The notes under the pieces were generated by a model. It made no database searches, was not told the origin of the DNA, and saw only the letters and a list, made by a program, of their open reading frames with translations. From Agrobacterium albertimagni AOL15 (lineage in GTDB: Bacteria; Pseudomonadota; Alphaproteobacteria; Rhizobiales; Rhizobiaceae): a stretch of DNA of 64,000 bases. Of the stretch, positions 45,274 through 54,711 are shown piece after piece. How positions within the stretch are numbered: position 1 is the stretch's first letter; each line of letters begins with the position of its first letter. Both the position numbers and the translations under genes were made by a program. The stretch spans positions 310,001 through 374,000 of the forward strand of contig NZ_ALJF01000013.1 in assembly GCF_000300855.1 (NCBI RefSeq), given 5' to 3'.

Positions 45274-47466
45274 ATGGACAGCGCAGTACACGGCACAGAT
45301 GGCGAAACCGGTCTGGAGGTGGCGCCGGCCGAGGACCTGCTGACCAGCCCGCTGCGCTTCATCAATCGCGAATTCTCCTGGCTGCAGTTCAACCGGCGCG
45401 TCCTCGAGGAAACCCTCAATACCGCCCATCCGCTGCTGGAGCGTATTCGCTTCCTGTCGATCTCTGCGGCGAACCTGGACGAGTTCTTCATGGTCCGCGT
45501 CGCCGGTCTCGAAGGGCAGGTGCGGCAGGGCATCGTCGTCAAGAGTCCCGACGGTAAGACGCCGGCCGAGCAGCTCGACGACATCCTGAAGGAAATCGAC
45601 AACCTGCAGATGGAGCAGCAGGCTTCGTTGGCAGTCCTGCAGCAGTATCTCGCTCAGGAGGAAATCCTCATCGTCCGCCCGGCGGCGCTATCCGAGGCTG
45701 ACAGGGGCTGGCTCGAAACGACTTTCGAGGAAGCGATCTTCCCGGTTCTCACCCCGCTTTCGATCGATCCGGCGCATCCATTCCCGTTTATCCCGAACCT
45801 CGGCTTCTCGATGGGGCTTCAGCTCTGCTCGAGCCGCACCGGCGAGCCGATGACGGCATTGCTGCGTTTGCCGCCGACGCTCGACCGCTTCATCCGCCTG
45901 CCAGACGAAGGTGTCACGATCCGTTACATTACGCTCGAAGACGTGGTCGGCCTCTTCATCAACCGGCTTTACCCGGGCTATGAGGTGAAAGGTTTCGGCA
46001 CCTTCCGCATTATCAGAGATAGCGATATCGAAGTCGAAGAAGAAGCCGAGGATCTCGTTCGCTTCTTCGAGACTGCGCTCAAGCGCCGCCGCCGTGGCTC
46101 GGTCATCCGCATCGAGGTCGACTCGGAGATGCCGGTTGCTCTGCGCCAGTTCGTCGTTCACGAACTCGGTGTCGCTGACAATCGCGTCGCCGTTCTCCCC
46201 GGCCTGCTTGCGCTGAATACGATCTCGGAAATCACCAAGGCACCCCGCGACGATCTGCGCTTCGAGCAGTATAATGCCCGGTTCCCCGAGCGGGTCCGCG
46301 AACATGCGGGCGACTGCCTCGCCGCGATCCGCGAAAAGGACATGATCGTCCATCATCCCTATGAGAGCTTCGATGTCGTCGTGCAGTTCCTGCTGCAGGC
46401 TGCGCGCGACCCCGATGTTCTCGCGATCAAGCAGACCCTCTACCGCACCTCGAACGACAGCCCGATCGTCCGCGCCCTGATCGATGCGGCGGACGCCGGC
46501 AAGTCGGTGACGGCGCTTGTCGAACTCAAGGCGCGCTTCGACGAGGAAGCGAATATCCGCTGGGCCCGCGACCTCGAGCGCGCCGGCGTCCAGGTCGTCT
46601 TTGGCTTCATCGAGTTGAAGACCCACGCCAAGATGTCCATGGTCGTGCGGCGCGAAGACGGCAAGCTCCGGACCTACTGCCATCTGGGCACGGGCAACTA
46701 TCACCCGGTGACAGCGAAGATCTATACGGACCTTTCCTTCTTCACCTGCAATCCGAAGATTGCCCACGACATGGCGAATGTCTTCAACTTCATCACCGGC
46801 TATGGCGAGCCTGAAGAGGGCATGAAGCTTGCCGTCTCGCCCTACACGTTGCGTCCGCGCATTCTCAAGCACATCCACGAGGAAATCGCGCATGCCAAGG
46901 CCGGTCGCCCGGCGCAGATCTGGATGAAGATGAACTCGCTCGTCGACCCCGAGATCATCGATGCGCTTTATGCGGCAAGCGGCGCTGGCGTCGAGATCGA
47001 TCTGGTCATCCGGGGCATCTGCTGCCTGCGGCCGCGCGTGCCGGGTCTCTCGGACAACATCCGGGTCAAATCGATCGTCGGTCGCTTCCTCGAGCACAGC
47101 CGGATCTTCTGTTTCGGCAATGGTCATCGACTGCCGTCGGAAAAGGCGCTGGTCTATATCGGCTCCGCCGACATGATGCCGCGCAATCTCGATCGCCGCG
47201 TCGAGACCCTGGTGCCGCTCATCAACCCGACTGTGCATGAGCAGGTCCTGTCCCAGATCATGCTGGGCAACCTGATTGACAATCAACAGAGCTACGAGAT
47301 ATTGGCCGATGGAACGTCACGCCGCATCGAGGTGCGACAGGGTGAGGAACCTTTCAACGCCCAGCACTATTTCATGACCAATCCGAGCCTTTCGGGGCGC
47401 GGAGAAGCATTGAAATCAAGCGCACCGAAACTGATCGCCGGCCTGATTTCCGGCAGGAAACGATAA
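45274..47466 (+). CDS. ppk: Polyphosphate kinase 1
   Basis: Ppk1 polymerises the gamma phosphate of ATP into polyphosphate. The 730-residue protein has the four family domains: an N-terminal helical domain ([18 protein letters not shown]), a head domain ([13 protein letters not shown]) and two phospholipase D-like C-terminal domains. The autophosphorylated His lies in [12 protein letters not shown] and a second conserved His in [11 protein letters not shown]. It is membrane-associated in characterised species. ppx follows after 12 nt, so synthesis and breakdown are encoded together. Confidence 0.97.
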   Translation: MDSAVHGTDGETGLEVAPAEDLLTSPLRFINREFSWLQFNRRVLEETLNTAHPLLERIRFLSISAANLDEFFMVRVAGLEGQVRQGIVVKSPDGKTPAEQLDDILKEIDNLQMEQQASLAVLQQYLAQEEILIVRPAALSEADRGWLETTFEEAIFPVLTPLSIDPAHPFPFIPNLGFSMGLQLCSSRTGEPMTALLRLPPTLDRFIRLPDEGVTIRYITLEDVVGLFINRLYPGYEVKGFGTFRIIRDSDIEVEEEAEDLVRFFETALKRRRRGSVIRIEVDSEMPVALRQFVVHELGVADNRVAVLPGLLALNTISEITKAPRDDLRFEQYNARFPERVREHAGDCLAAIREKDMIVHHPYESFDVVVQFLLQAARDPDVLAIKQTLYRTSNDSPIVRALIDAADAGKSVTALVELKARFDEEANIRWARDLERAGVQVVFGFIELKTHAKMSMVVRREDGKLRTYCHLGTGNYHPVTAKIYTDLSFFTCNPKIAHDMANVFNFITGYGEPEEGMKLAVSPYTLRPRILKHIHEEIAHAKAGRPAQIWMKMNSLVDPEIIDALYAASGAGVEIDLVIRGICCLRPRVPGLSDNIRVKSIVGRFLEHSRIFCFGNGHRLPSEKALVYIGSADMMPRNLDRRVETLVPLINPTVHEQVLSQIMLGNLIDNQQSYEILADGTSRRIEVRQGEEPFNAQHYFMTNPSLSGRGEALKSSAPKLIAGLISGRKR

Positions 47467-47478
47467 AACTGGTACCTC

Positions 47479-48999
47479 ATGACAAGATCTGAAGCGCAGG
47501 GGCGCCTTCCCGGTATCGCCCCTGTCTCCGTTGTCGACATCGGCTCCAACTCGATCCGCCTGGTGATCTATGAGGGGCTGTCGCGCGCGCCGACGGTGCT
47601 CTTCAACGAAAAGGTTCTCTGCGGCCTCGGCAAGGGTGTCGCCACGACCGGCCGGATGGATGAGGACGGCGTCGAACGGGCGCTCGTAGCCCTGCGCCGC
47701 TTCCGGGCGCTGTCCAATCAGGCTCAGGCGACGCGCATGTATGTGCTGGCGACGGCTGCCGCCCGCGAAGCCTCCAACGGACCGGACTTCATCCGCCGTG
47801 CCGAAGAAATCCTTGGCCACGAAATCCAGGTGCTGACCGGCGAGGAAGAGGCAAAATACTCCGCACTCGGTGTTGTCAGCGGCTTTCACGATGCCGACGG
47901 CATAGCCGGCGACCTTGGCGGCGGATCTCTGGAACTTATCGATATCAAGGGTAAAGGCTTCGGCAAGGGTGTCACGCTGCCGCTCGGCGGTCTGCGCCTG
48001 TCGGAAAGCGTTGACGGCTCCTTGCCCAAGGCCCGTGCGCTCGCCAGGAAGCTGGTGGGTGACGTTTCCCTTCTCAAGAAAGGGCAGGGACGCACCTTTT
48101 ATGCCGTGGGCGGCACCTGGCGCAACATCGCCAAACTGCACATGGAAATCCGCAAATACCCGCTGCACATGATGCAGGGCTACGAACTGCCATGCGACGA
48201 GATTACCTTCTTCCTGGAGGAGATCATCTCCGGCGCCAACAGCCGCGATCCGGCCTGGTCGACCATCTCCAAGAGCCGCCGTAACCTGATCCCCTTCGGC
48301 GCCGTCGCCATGCGCGAAGTGATCGAGATCATGCAGCCGAAAAGCGTCTGCTTCTCGGCACAAGGTGTGCGTGAGGGCTACCTCTTTTCGCTGCTTCTCG
48401 ATGAAGAACAGTTGCTCGATCCGCTGATCGAGGCCGCCGACGAACTGGCGATCCTGCGTGCCCGCTCTCCGGAACATGCGCGCGAACTGGCCGACTGGAC
48501 GGGCCGAATGATGCCCTTCTTCGACATCGAAGAGACTGAAGAGGAAAGCCGCTATCGCCAGGCCGCGTGCCTGCTCGCCGATATCAGCTGGCGTGCCCAT
48601 CCCGATTACCGCGGGCTGCAGGCGCTGAACGTGATTGCCCACTCCTCCTTCGTCGGCATCACCCATCCGGGCCGCGCCTTCATTGCGCTCACCAACTACT
48701 ATCGCTTCGAAGGCCTGCATGACGACGGTCAGACGGGACCGCTCGCGGCCATCGCCACCGAGCGCCTGCTCGACCGGGCAAAGCTCGTCGGCGGCATGCT
48801 GCGCGTCGTCTATCTCTTCTCGGCCTCGATGCCGGGCGTCGTCAACAACCTGACCTTCCGCCGTTCCGACAATCCCGAACTCGACCTCGAATTCGTCGTA
48901 CCCAAGTCCTACGAAGAATTTTCAGGCGAACGGCTGGACGGGCGCCTGATGCAGCTCTCCAAGCTGACCGGCAAGCGTCTGGCGTTTGTGTACGAATAA
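47479..48999 (+). CDS. ppx: Exopolyphosphatase (Ppx/GppA family)
   Basis: Ppx removes terminal phosphates from polyphosphate, and members may also act on pppGpp. The 506-residue actin-fold protein has VVDIGSNSIRLVIYE, TGEEEAKYSALGVVSG and GDLGGGSLELIDI in the N-terminal lobes and a C-terminal HD-like helical region (residues about 320-500). It is co-directional with ppk. No good plus-strand terminator follows; the hairpin at 49019-49046 has its T run on the other strand. Confidence 0.95.
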   Translation: MTRSEAQGRLPGIAPVSVVDIGSNSIRLVIYEGLSRAPTVLFNEKVLCGLGKGVATTGRMDEDGVERALVALRRFRALSNQAQATRMYVLATAAAREASNGPDFIRRAEEILGHEIQVLTGEEEAKYSALGVVSGFHDADGIAGDLGGGSLELIDIKGKGFGKGVTLPLGGLRLSESVDGSLPKARALARKLVGDVSLLKKGQGRTFYAVGGTWRNIAKLHMEIRKYPLHMMQGYELPCDEITFFLEEIISGANSRDPAWSTISKSRRNLIPFGAVAMREVIEIMQPKSVCFSAQGVREGYLFSLLLDEEQLLDPLIEAADELAILRARSPEHARELADWTGRMMPFFDIEETEEESRYRQAACLLADISWRAHPDYRGLQALNVIAHSSFVGITHPGRAFIALTNYYRFEGLHDDGQTGPLAAIATERLLDRAKLVGGMLRVVYLFSASMPGVVNNLTFRRSDNPELDLEFVVPKSYEEFSGERLDGRLMQLSKLTGKRLAFVYE

Positions 49000-49018
49000 T
49001 TCGCAGCAAATAGCAGAG

Positions 49019-49046
49019 CAAAAAAAGAGCGGGCCGAAGCCCGCTC
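49019..49046 (-). terminator. Terminator of the esterase-like phytase gene
   Basis: GAGCGGGC (49027-49034), a CGAA loop and GCCCGCTC (49039-49046) form a perfect 8-bp stem. On the minus strand a run of T (complement of the A run at 49020-49026) follows, so this ends the minus-strand gene. It may also weakly stop ppx. Confidence 0.85.
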
Positions 49047-49067
49047 TCCTCATTTCAGGCACCGCGC

Positions 49068-50426
49068 TTATTTTGCGGCGAGGAAATCGCCCACTTCGAG
49101 CAGGACGAATTCGTTGTCGTCGGCCTTGTCGAGCGCGCGGCCCGCCGAGAAGGGCAGGTTGTTGTCATTGCCGACAACGATGTGGGTCGCATCGATGATG
49201 TCGACATTTTCGATGGTGACGAAGGGCATGTCGTAGAAGCCTTCGCCGCCACCCTGGCGCTTCTTGTTGTCGGGATCTTCGATCTTCATCAGGTCGATGT
49301 AGCCGATCTTGCGCACCGCCTTGCCGGCGTTTTCTTCCGTCATCTCGATCTTGTAGATCCGCTTGTGCTTGGCCGGAACGGCAAAGCAGTCGGCAGCCGG
49401 TGCTTTTGGATCGGCACAGGCTTGTGTCTCCACGCCCGCACCATTGTCGCGTTCGATGACGAGCGCCGTCGTGTCGTCGATCATGTTGAAATCGCCGATC
49501 GCCTCGCCGCCTTCAGCCAGCGGATAGAGCCAGGTCTTCCCCGTCCAGGACTTGGAGGCAGCATCGAGCTCGATGATGCGCAGGGCCGTCAGGCCGTCGG
49601 CCTTTTCCACCGAGCCGTCTTCGAGGTAGAGCGGTCCTTCCAGCATGGCATAGAGTTTCGAGCCATCCTTGGAGATGGCGAGACCTTCGTAGCCGCCGGA
49701 GCGTCTGAGGTTGAAGACCGGCATCTTCGCGGCCGGATTGGCGGGCACGACGAGCGTCGGATTGTCGGGCGACTTCACCTCGATCTCGCCGGCCTTGGTG
49801 GCGATGACGTCGGTCAGCACGCCCTCGGTCGAAAACTTCAGCATATAGGGGCCGAATTCTTCGCCGACCCAGAAACCATCGGCAACCGGCTGGATCGATT
49901 CGAGGTCGAAATCGGCGCCGGTCAGGTAACGCTTATCCGAGGCTTCCATCGCGATCGGGAAGGGGGCTTTCTTCTCGGGATCAGAAAGGAAGAGCGTCTT
50001 CTCGACATTCACCGCGCCGGCATCCCAATCGAAGGTCAGCTGATGCAGCATCAGCATGGCATCGCTCGAATTGTTCTTCGAACCGAAGCCGTTGTCGGAC
50101 AGGCTCCAGAACGTACCGTCTTCCATGCGCTTGATGCCAGAGAAACCCTGCAGTGGCTGGCCATCGAAGGGCAGCGAAAGACCTGTCGGTCGCACGCCGT
50201 CCTTGCCAGGGACGCTGCCGAGCGCATCCGCACGCTTGCGGTCTGCGGTGGTGAACTTGCCCGAGGTCTTGAGATAATCAGGTGCGTCGGCAGGGGCTGC
50301 GATGATCGTGTTCGCCGGCAGGATGGCGTGATTGACGAGCTTGGCCGGGAAGACCTTCTCCTCGGCCGAGGCCTGGGAGACGAAGAGAACGAAGAGGGCG
50401 GCGGAAGTCAAAAGGGCTTTGGTCAT
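49068..50426 (-). CDS. Esterase-like activity of phytase family protein, exported
   Basis: This 452-residue protein has a Sec signal peptide (MTKALLTSAALFVLFVSQASA) and a beta-propeller-like domain with GFSGIKRMEDGTFWSLSDNG, SIQPVADGFWVGEEFGPYML and GYEGLAISKDGSKLYAMLEG. These blocks are typical of the Pfam family annotated as esterase-like activity of phytase. Actual phytase or phosphodiesterase action is not shown. ATG at 50426 starts the signal peptide; the open frame to 50486 is not supported. It is convergent with ppx. A phosphate role near ppk-ppx would be speculation. Confidence 0.85.
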   Translation of the reverse strand: MTKALLTSAALFVLFVSQASAEEKVFPAKLVNHAILPANTIIAAPADAPDYLKTSGKFTTADRKRADALGSVPGKDGVRPTGLSLPFDGQPLQGFSGIKRMEDGTFWSLSDNGFGSKNNSSDAMLMLHQLTFDWDAGAVNVEKTLFLSDPEKKAPFPIAMEASDKRYLTGADFDLESIQPVADGFWVGEEFGPYMLKFSTEGVLTDVIATKAGEIEVKSPDNPTLVVPANPAAKMPVFNLRRSGGYEGLAISKDGSKLYAMLEGPLYLEDGSVEKADGLTALRIIELDAASKSWTGKTWLYPLAEGGEAIGDFNMIDDTTALVIERDNGAGVETQACADPKAPAADCFAVPAKHKRIYKIEMTEENAGKAVRKIGYIDLMKIEDPDNKKRQGGGEGFYDMPFVTIENVDIIDATHIVVGNDNNLPFSAGRALDKADDNEFVLLEVGDFLAAK

Positions 50427-50534
50427 AGCGTCACCTTGTTGGAAGGGAGGAAACGCCGCTGTCCTTAAGGAGCCTTCATGTCGCACCTGTTGCCGTTGGG
50501 TGAAGTTTCCATGACGTCACCCGTTACCCACAGG

Positions 50535-52223
50535 CTAGCCGAGCCAAGCAGGCAGGTGGCCCCGGTCTTCCCCGATCACGGCCGTCTCCACACAGGCGGC
50601 CAGACTGCCGAAGCGCATGGTCCGCCCGGTGAGGCCCGGGCCGTAATGGGCATACTTGCCGGAATTGGTCATGATGACCTCGGCATCGACCGGAATGATC
50701 GGCTCGGTCACCATGCACCAGCAGGTGTCGTTGACGAGGGTGACGCCGAAGGCGATGAGATCAGCCACATGGCCCGCCGCTTCCGCCTTGGCCATCTCGG
50801 AACGCCCGCAGGTGACGACGAGAGGCACCTTCGGGTGACGGGTCTTTCCTCGACAGAGCGCCGCGAGGGCGGCCAGCTCGGTGGCTGAGAAATGCGGATT
50901 GCCGAGCGAGACCAGTTGCACTGCACCCGCATCCGCGCCGTTTAGCTCGCGCCAAGCCCGCTGAAGGTCGTCCTGGGTGAGTGCAATCGTCGGCAGGTTG
51001 AGGGCTGCAAAGGCCGTGGGATCAAGTGCTTCCGGCGTGACGCCGGCGATATGAAACATCGGTGCCGCCGAGGTGGTGGCAAACGCTGCCCCGAAGGCCT
51101 TGAGGGCATCGGTGTCAGGGCGATGCCCCGACACCCCCTCGACCAGCGGAATAGCATCGGGCGAGATTGTCCCGATCAGATAACCGAGCAGTGGCCAGAG
51201 GCTGTCATCGACGCCCTCAAGCGGCGGCACGGTGACCTTCATCTGCGGGGCGCGCTCCTCCGGCAGATGACAGCCCGCCTTGGGAGCCCGTCCCGTCAGC
51301 GCAATCGCGATGTCGAGATAGTCGGGGTATTTCATCGTCCGGGCGCCAAGCACGCTATTGGCATAGACGACGGCATTCGATTCCGCCCAGACGATCTGCT
51401 CGTCGCGCGCGGGCCGGTCATCGAGCAGATAGGGCGCGCAGGTGAAGGTCGGCTGAGCCCCCATCGCCACATAGGCATCGGCCACTGCGGAGGCCGGGCG
51501 CCCGAGATCTTCCGAGACACCCTGCGCCTGCCAGCGCCGGTGATCGACCGAAATCGCATTCAGCGTCGTCGGCACCACGACGCGACCGCCGAGATCGCGG
51601 AGCTTCTCGGCAAAGGCGAGTCCGCCAGGGCCGGTATAGATGCAGCCGTCGATATGGGCGCGGGTGATGTCGATAAGTTCCGTCGCGCCCTCGAGCGCCG
51701 CCATCCTGAGCACGATCCGCATGGCAACGGCAGCCGCTTCGCCCCGCTCGCCGGCGAGAATGGCCTGGTCCTGGTCCGTCAGTGCGATGTCCGAACCGAT
51801 GCCCGCAACGGCATCGCTGATCCGGATGCGCTTGGCTGTCTTTAATGCGGCGAATGCTTGCTTGCCGACCGCAATCACCGGAATCGTTCGCCCGAACACC
51901 TCCTCGGCTACGATGACGCCGAGCGTGATGATCGCCTCGGGATTTTCGAGCACGATCGCGGCGGGACCTTGTCCGTTGAGGATCAGTTCGAGGATGACGC
52001 CGCTGCCGGTGCAGGAGCCTCGGCTCGTGGGCAGTACCAGCACGCGGCCCGTCAGCCGCTCGCCGCTCAACGGATGATGCCGGTCGATGATCTCGCCGGT
52101 CACGGCGTCCGCACCGCCCCAGAAGCTGAGCGCCGTATCGGTGAACAAGACCTCGCCCTCGGCCGAGCCCGAAACCAGCACGCGGCCCCTAATGTCGGCG
52201 GTGTCATGGAGGCTGCTCATCAT
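50535..52223 (-). CDS. Aconitase X protein, fused small and large domains
   Basis: This 562-residue protein joins an AcnX swivel domain (formerly DUF126, about residues 10-130, with LPTSRGSCTGSGVILELIL) to the AcnX catalytic domain (formerly DUF521), which includes DITRAHIDGCIYTGPGGLAF, ESNAVVYANSVLGARTMKYP and NDTCWCMVTEP. Characterised bacterial members of this fused type are cis-3-hydroxy-L-proline dehydratases, so that is the likely reaction. No proline-derivative transporter or reductase is adjacent. ATG at 52223 overlaps the DUF2891 stop (ATGA); the next ATG at 52220 is equally usable. Confidence 0.85.
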   Translation of the reverse strand: MMSSLHDTADIRGRVLVSGSAEGEVLFTDTALSFWGGADAVTGEIIDRHHPLSGERLTGRVLVLPTSRGSCTGSGVILELILNGQGPAAIVLENPEAIITLGVIVAEEVFGRTIPVIAVGKQAFAALKTAKRIRISDAVAGIGSDIALTDQDQAILAGERGEAAAVAMRIVLRMAALEGATELIDITRAHIDGCIYTGPGGLAFAEKLRDLGGRVVVPTTLNAISVDHRRWQAQGVSEDLGRPASAVADAYVAMGAQPTFTCAPYLLDDRPARDEQIVWAESNAVVYANSVLGARTMKYPDYLDIAIALTGRAPKAGCHLPEERAPQMKVTVPPLEGVDDSLWPLLGYLIGTISPDAIPLVEGVSGHRPDTDALKAFGAAFATTSAAPMFHIAGVTPEALDPTAFAALNLPTIALTQDDLQRAWRELNGADAGAVQLVSLGNPHFSATELAALAALCRGKTRHPKVPLVVTCGRSEMAKAEAAGHVADLIAFGVTLVNDTCWCMVTEPIIPVDAEVIMTNSGKYAHYGPGLTGRTMRFGSLAACVETAVIGEDRGHLPAWLG

Positions 52224-53227
52224 TCCGTCTCCGTAAGCGCCAGGACCGCAAAACTCGCCAGCCAGTGTTCGCCCATATAGTCGCCAGCCACATGCGCGAT
52301 CCCGGCTTCGAGATGCCCATGCGCGGCCTCGATCATCACAGGTCGGCGCGGGTCCGTGACCGGCAGGGTGCCCGCCAGACAGGCCCAGCACCACGCGCGA
52401 CTGAGGCTCAGGCCATCGAGATGGGCAATCTTCCCATCCGAGCGATCGGAAACGGCGGCAGGCGCAAACAACGTGCGCGGCTTGCTGGCTGCGATGTCAG
52501 GCAGGAAGGCATCGAACCAGCGGGCGAACTCGGACGCCGGCATAAGCCGGTGCATGCATTCTGCTTCGATCAACGCTGGTGACAGGAAGTCGTCGCCCGA
52601 AGGCTCGCCCCAGGCGGGGCATGCGGTGTCAGTTCCGTACCAGCGCAGAGCCGTGGCGCGCAGCAGTTCGAAGAGGATGTCGTCTCCGACGGTGTCGGCA
52701 TAGTCGGCGGCGAGCCTCAGCGCAAAGGCTGTGTTGTAATGCGTGCCCACCCGTACCGGATAGGTGGCAAGCGGCAGGAAGTCGCGAAAACGCTGGACGA
52801 TACGCTCCGTCAGCGGCGACAGCGCTGCGCCCCAGGACGGGTCCTCGTGGCCGTGCAATTCGGCGGCAAGCTTCAGCAACCAGCCCCAGCCATAGGGCCG
52901 CTCGTAGCCGCGCGCCATGGGCCGGTCGAAATAGGCACATTCGCCGGCGATCCTGTCGGGCACCAGCATCGTTGAAAAGAGATCACGGATCGCCGGCGCT
53001 TCCGGCATGTCGGGATGAAGCCGCAGCAGGCGCGCCAGCATCCAGTAGCCATGCACGCAGGAATGCCAGTCGTAGCTACCGTAAAAGACCGGATGAAGCT
53101 CGGATGGCGTCTTCGCATCCTCAGGCCCTTCGAGCCCATGAAGGATATGATTGGGATATTCGCGGGTGACATGCCCGAGCGCGATCGCAGCAAAGCGAGA
53201 GGCAAACTCGGATGTCAGCGGCGTCAT
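52220..53227 (-). CDS. DUF2891 family protein
   Basis: This 335-residue protein matches the DUF2891 family in HPVFYGSYDWHSCVHGYWML, FDRPMARGYERPYGWGWLLK, VGTHYNTAFALRLA, and SLSRAWCWACLAGTLP near the end. The aromatic- and His-rich pattern suggests an alpha/alpha-barrel fold, but no function is established. It has no signal peptide. It overlaps both Rsm22 (ATGA at its start) and the aconitase X gene, so the three are almost certainly co-translated. Confidence 0.85.
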   Translation of the reverse strand: MTPLTSEFASRFAAIALGHVTREYPNHILHGLEGPEDAKTPSELHPVFYGSYDWHSCVHGYWMLARLLRLHPDMPEAPAIRDLFSTMLVPDRIAGECAYFDRPMARGYERPYGWGWLLKLAAELHGHEDPSWGAALSPLTERIVQRFRDFLPLATYPVRVGTHYNTAFALRLAADYADTVGDDILFELLRATALRWYGTDTACPAWGEPSGDDFLSPALIEAECMHRLMPASEFARWFDAFLPDIAASKPRTLFAPAAVSDRSDGKIAHLDGLSLSRAWCWACLAGTLPVTDPRRPVMIEAAHGHLEAGIAHVAGDYMGEHWLASFAVLALTETE

Positions 53228-54201
53228 CCTATATCTCCCAAGTCCAGCCGGTCGCCCCAGTCGGCGCGGCGGACCTCCTTGAAGGCGTCGCCATCGCGTT
53301 TGCTGAGCGTCAACTCGGCAGCCGTGCCATCGGTGCGACAGAGCTTGACCCGCCCGACACCACCATTGACGCGCGGCGGAGACAGCACCCGGTCACCGAC
53401 GAGGGCAACAGGCTCGCGTGAGGCGGCGATGAAGATGTATTTCTCGTCCTCCCACGGCACCTCGGCGCCCTTGGCCAGCCGATGCACCCGCGAGCGCGCC
53501 ACACGACGGGAGAAGTGGCACCAGTCGGGTGCCACGATCGGACAGTTTTCCGAATGCATGCAGGGCGCCACGAGATGCGCCCCGAGGGATCGCAGTCTGT
53601 CGCGAACCGCAAGAATGCGCTGCCAGCCGGCCGGCGTGCCAGGCTCGATGACGACGAGCATGCCTTTGGTCAGATCCCAGAGCTTTTCCGTGACGGTTCC
53701 GATGGTTGCCGGCTGCAGCTCGTCCAGGACATAGGCGAGCGTCACGAGGTCGGCTGGCCCAAGCGCCGGGATCTTGGCCGTCACATCACCGGCCTGCCAG
53801 TGGCTTTTCACGCTGCCGGAGGCGGCGAGTTTTTCGCCGACGCTGCGGATCGCCCCGCTCGCTTCCACCATCTCGGCAGATGCCAGACTGCCCCAGGTAT
53901 CGGCGGCGGCCCAGAGTGCTGTGCCGGGGCCGCAGCCAAGATCGATCAGCGTCTCCGGCTGAAAGTCCGGTGCCGCATCCTCGACCATGGCAAGCGCTGC
54001 GCGAACGGCGGCAAAGGTGGCGGGCAGGCGGGTCGCGAGATAGGCCTTGGCGGCCAGCGCATCATCAATGTGAAACCGCCCGTCACGCACTTCGCGCCGA
54101 TAGCGATCCGAGAGAATGGCGCTCGCCTTGGCGAGCCGTTCCAGCGGTTCGCCCTGGAGCATCTGGTCGACGGCGGAGCGGAGAGGGGCTGGAAGTTCCA
54201 T
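53224..54201 (-). CDS. Rsm22 family ribosomal small-subunit methyltransferase-like protein
   Basis: This 325-residue protein has a SAM-binding motif (LIDLGCGPGTALWAA), an ADLVTLAYVLDEL block, and a Cys-rich segment (CMHSENCPIVAPDWCHFSRR) of the type that binds an Fe-S cluster in Rsm22 proteins. Mitochondrial Rsm22 is needed for small-subunit assembly; the bacterial role is less certain. It lies nine bases after the GNAT gene and overlaps DUF2891 by four bases. Confidence 0.87.
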   Translation of the reverse strand: MELPAPLRSAVDQMLQGEPLERLAKASAILSDRYRREVRDGRFHIDDALAAKAYLATRLPATFAAVRAALAMVEDAAPDFQPETLIDLGCGPGTALWAAADTWGSLASAEMVEASGAIRSVGEKLAASGSVKSHWQAGDVTAKIPALGPADLVTLAYVLDELQPATIGTVTEKLWDLTKGMLVVIEPGTPAGWQRILAVRDRLRSLGAHLVAPCMHSENCPIVAPDWCHFSRRVARSRVHRLAKGAEVPWEDEKYIFIAASREPVALVGDRVLSPPRVNGGVGRVKLCRTDGTAAELTLSKRDGDAFKEVRRADWGDRLDLGDIG

Positions 54202-54210
54202 GGGGTGCCC

Positions 54211-54708
54211 TCAGCCGCGCCGCGCCGCCCATTCGGGGCGGAGGATGGACATCAGGAGGAAATCTGAGCGGCTGCCATCCGGCAGAAGCGCTGCCTCCCG
54301 CAGTACGCCTTCCTGGATGAAGCCGACTTTGCGATAGACGGTCTGCGCTCTCAAGTTGCCGCTCACCACGTCGAGCCAGAGGCGATGGGCATTGGTTTCG
54401 AGAAAGGCGAAGTCCACGGCACCGGCGAGTAGCGGTCTGCCGACACCCTTTTCCGGACTCGACACCGCGATGCGCTTGACACAGGCATTGCCGTCGCGCC
54501 GGTTGAGATCCATCTGGATGACGAAGCCCAGCGCAGAACCCCCGGCATTCTCGCCGATCAGATACGCAAATGCCGGGTCCGCCAGATGCGCCCTGTGTTC
54601 GTCCAGACTGTAGCGCCCGATGAACTGGTCATAGCCCGGCTTGCGCTCGGTCTCCATGATGAACGGGATATCGGCCTCGGTCGCACGGCGCAGCCTAAGC
54701 GCCGTCAC
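54211..54708 (-). CDS. GNAT family N-acetyltransferase
   Basis: This 165-residue acetyltransferase has the N-terminal LRLRRATEADIPFIM, the core strand and acetyl-CoA loop region around KRIAVSSPEKGVGRPLL, and LDVVSGNLRAQTVYRKVGF, the standard motif B. It is close to the RimJ/RimL type. The start is GTG at 54708, three bases after the rnd stop, with GGAG inside the end of rnd. Substrate unknown. Confidence 0.85.
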   Translation of the reverse strand: MTALRLRRATEADIPFIMETERKPGYDQFIGRYSLDEHRAHLADPAFAYLIGENAGGSALGFVIQMDLNRRDGNACVKRIAVSSPEKGVGRPLLAGAVDFAFLETNAHRLWLDVVSGNLRAQTVYRKVGFIQEGVLREAALLPDGSRSDFLLMSILRPEWAARRG

Positions 54709-54711
54709 GGA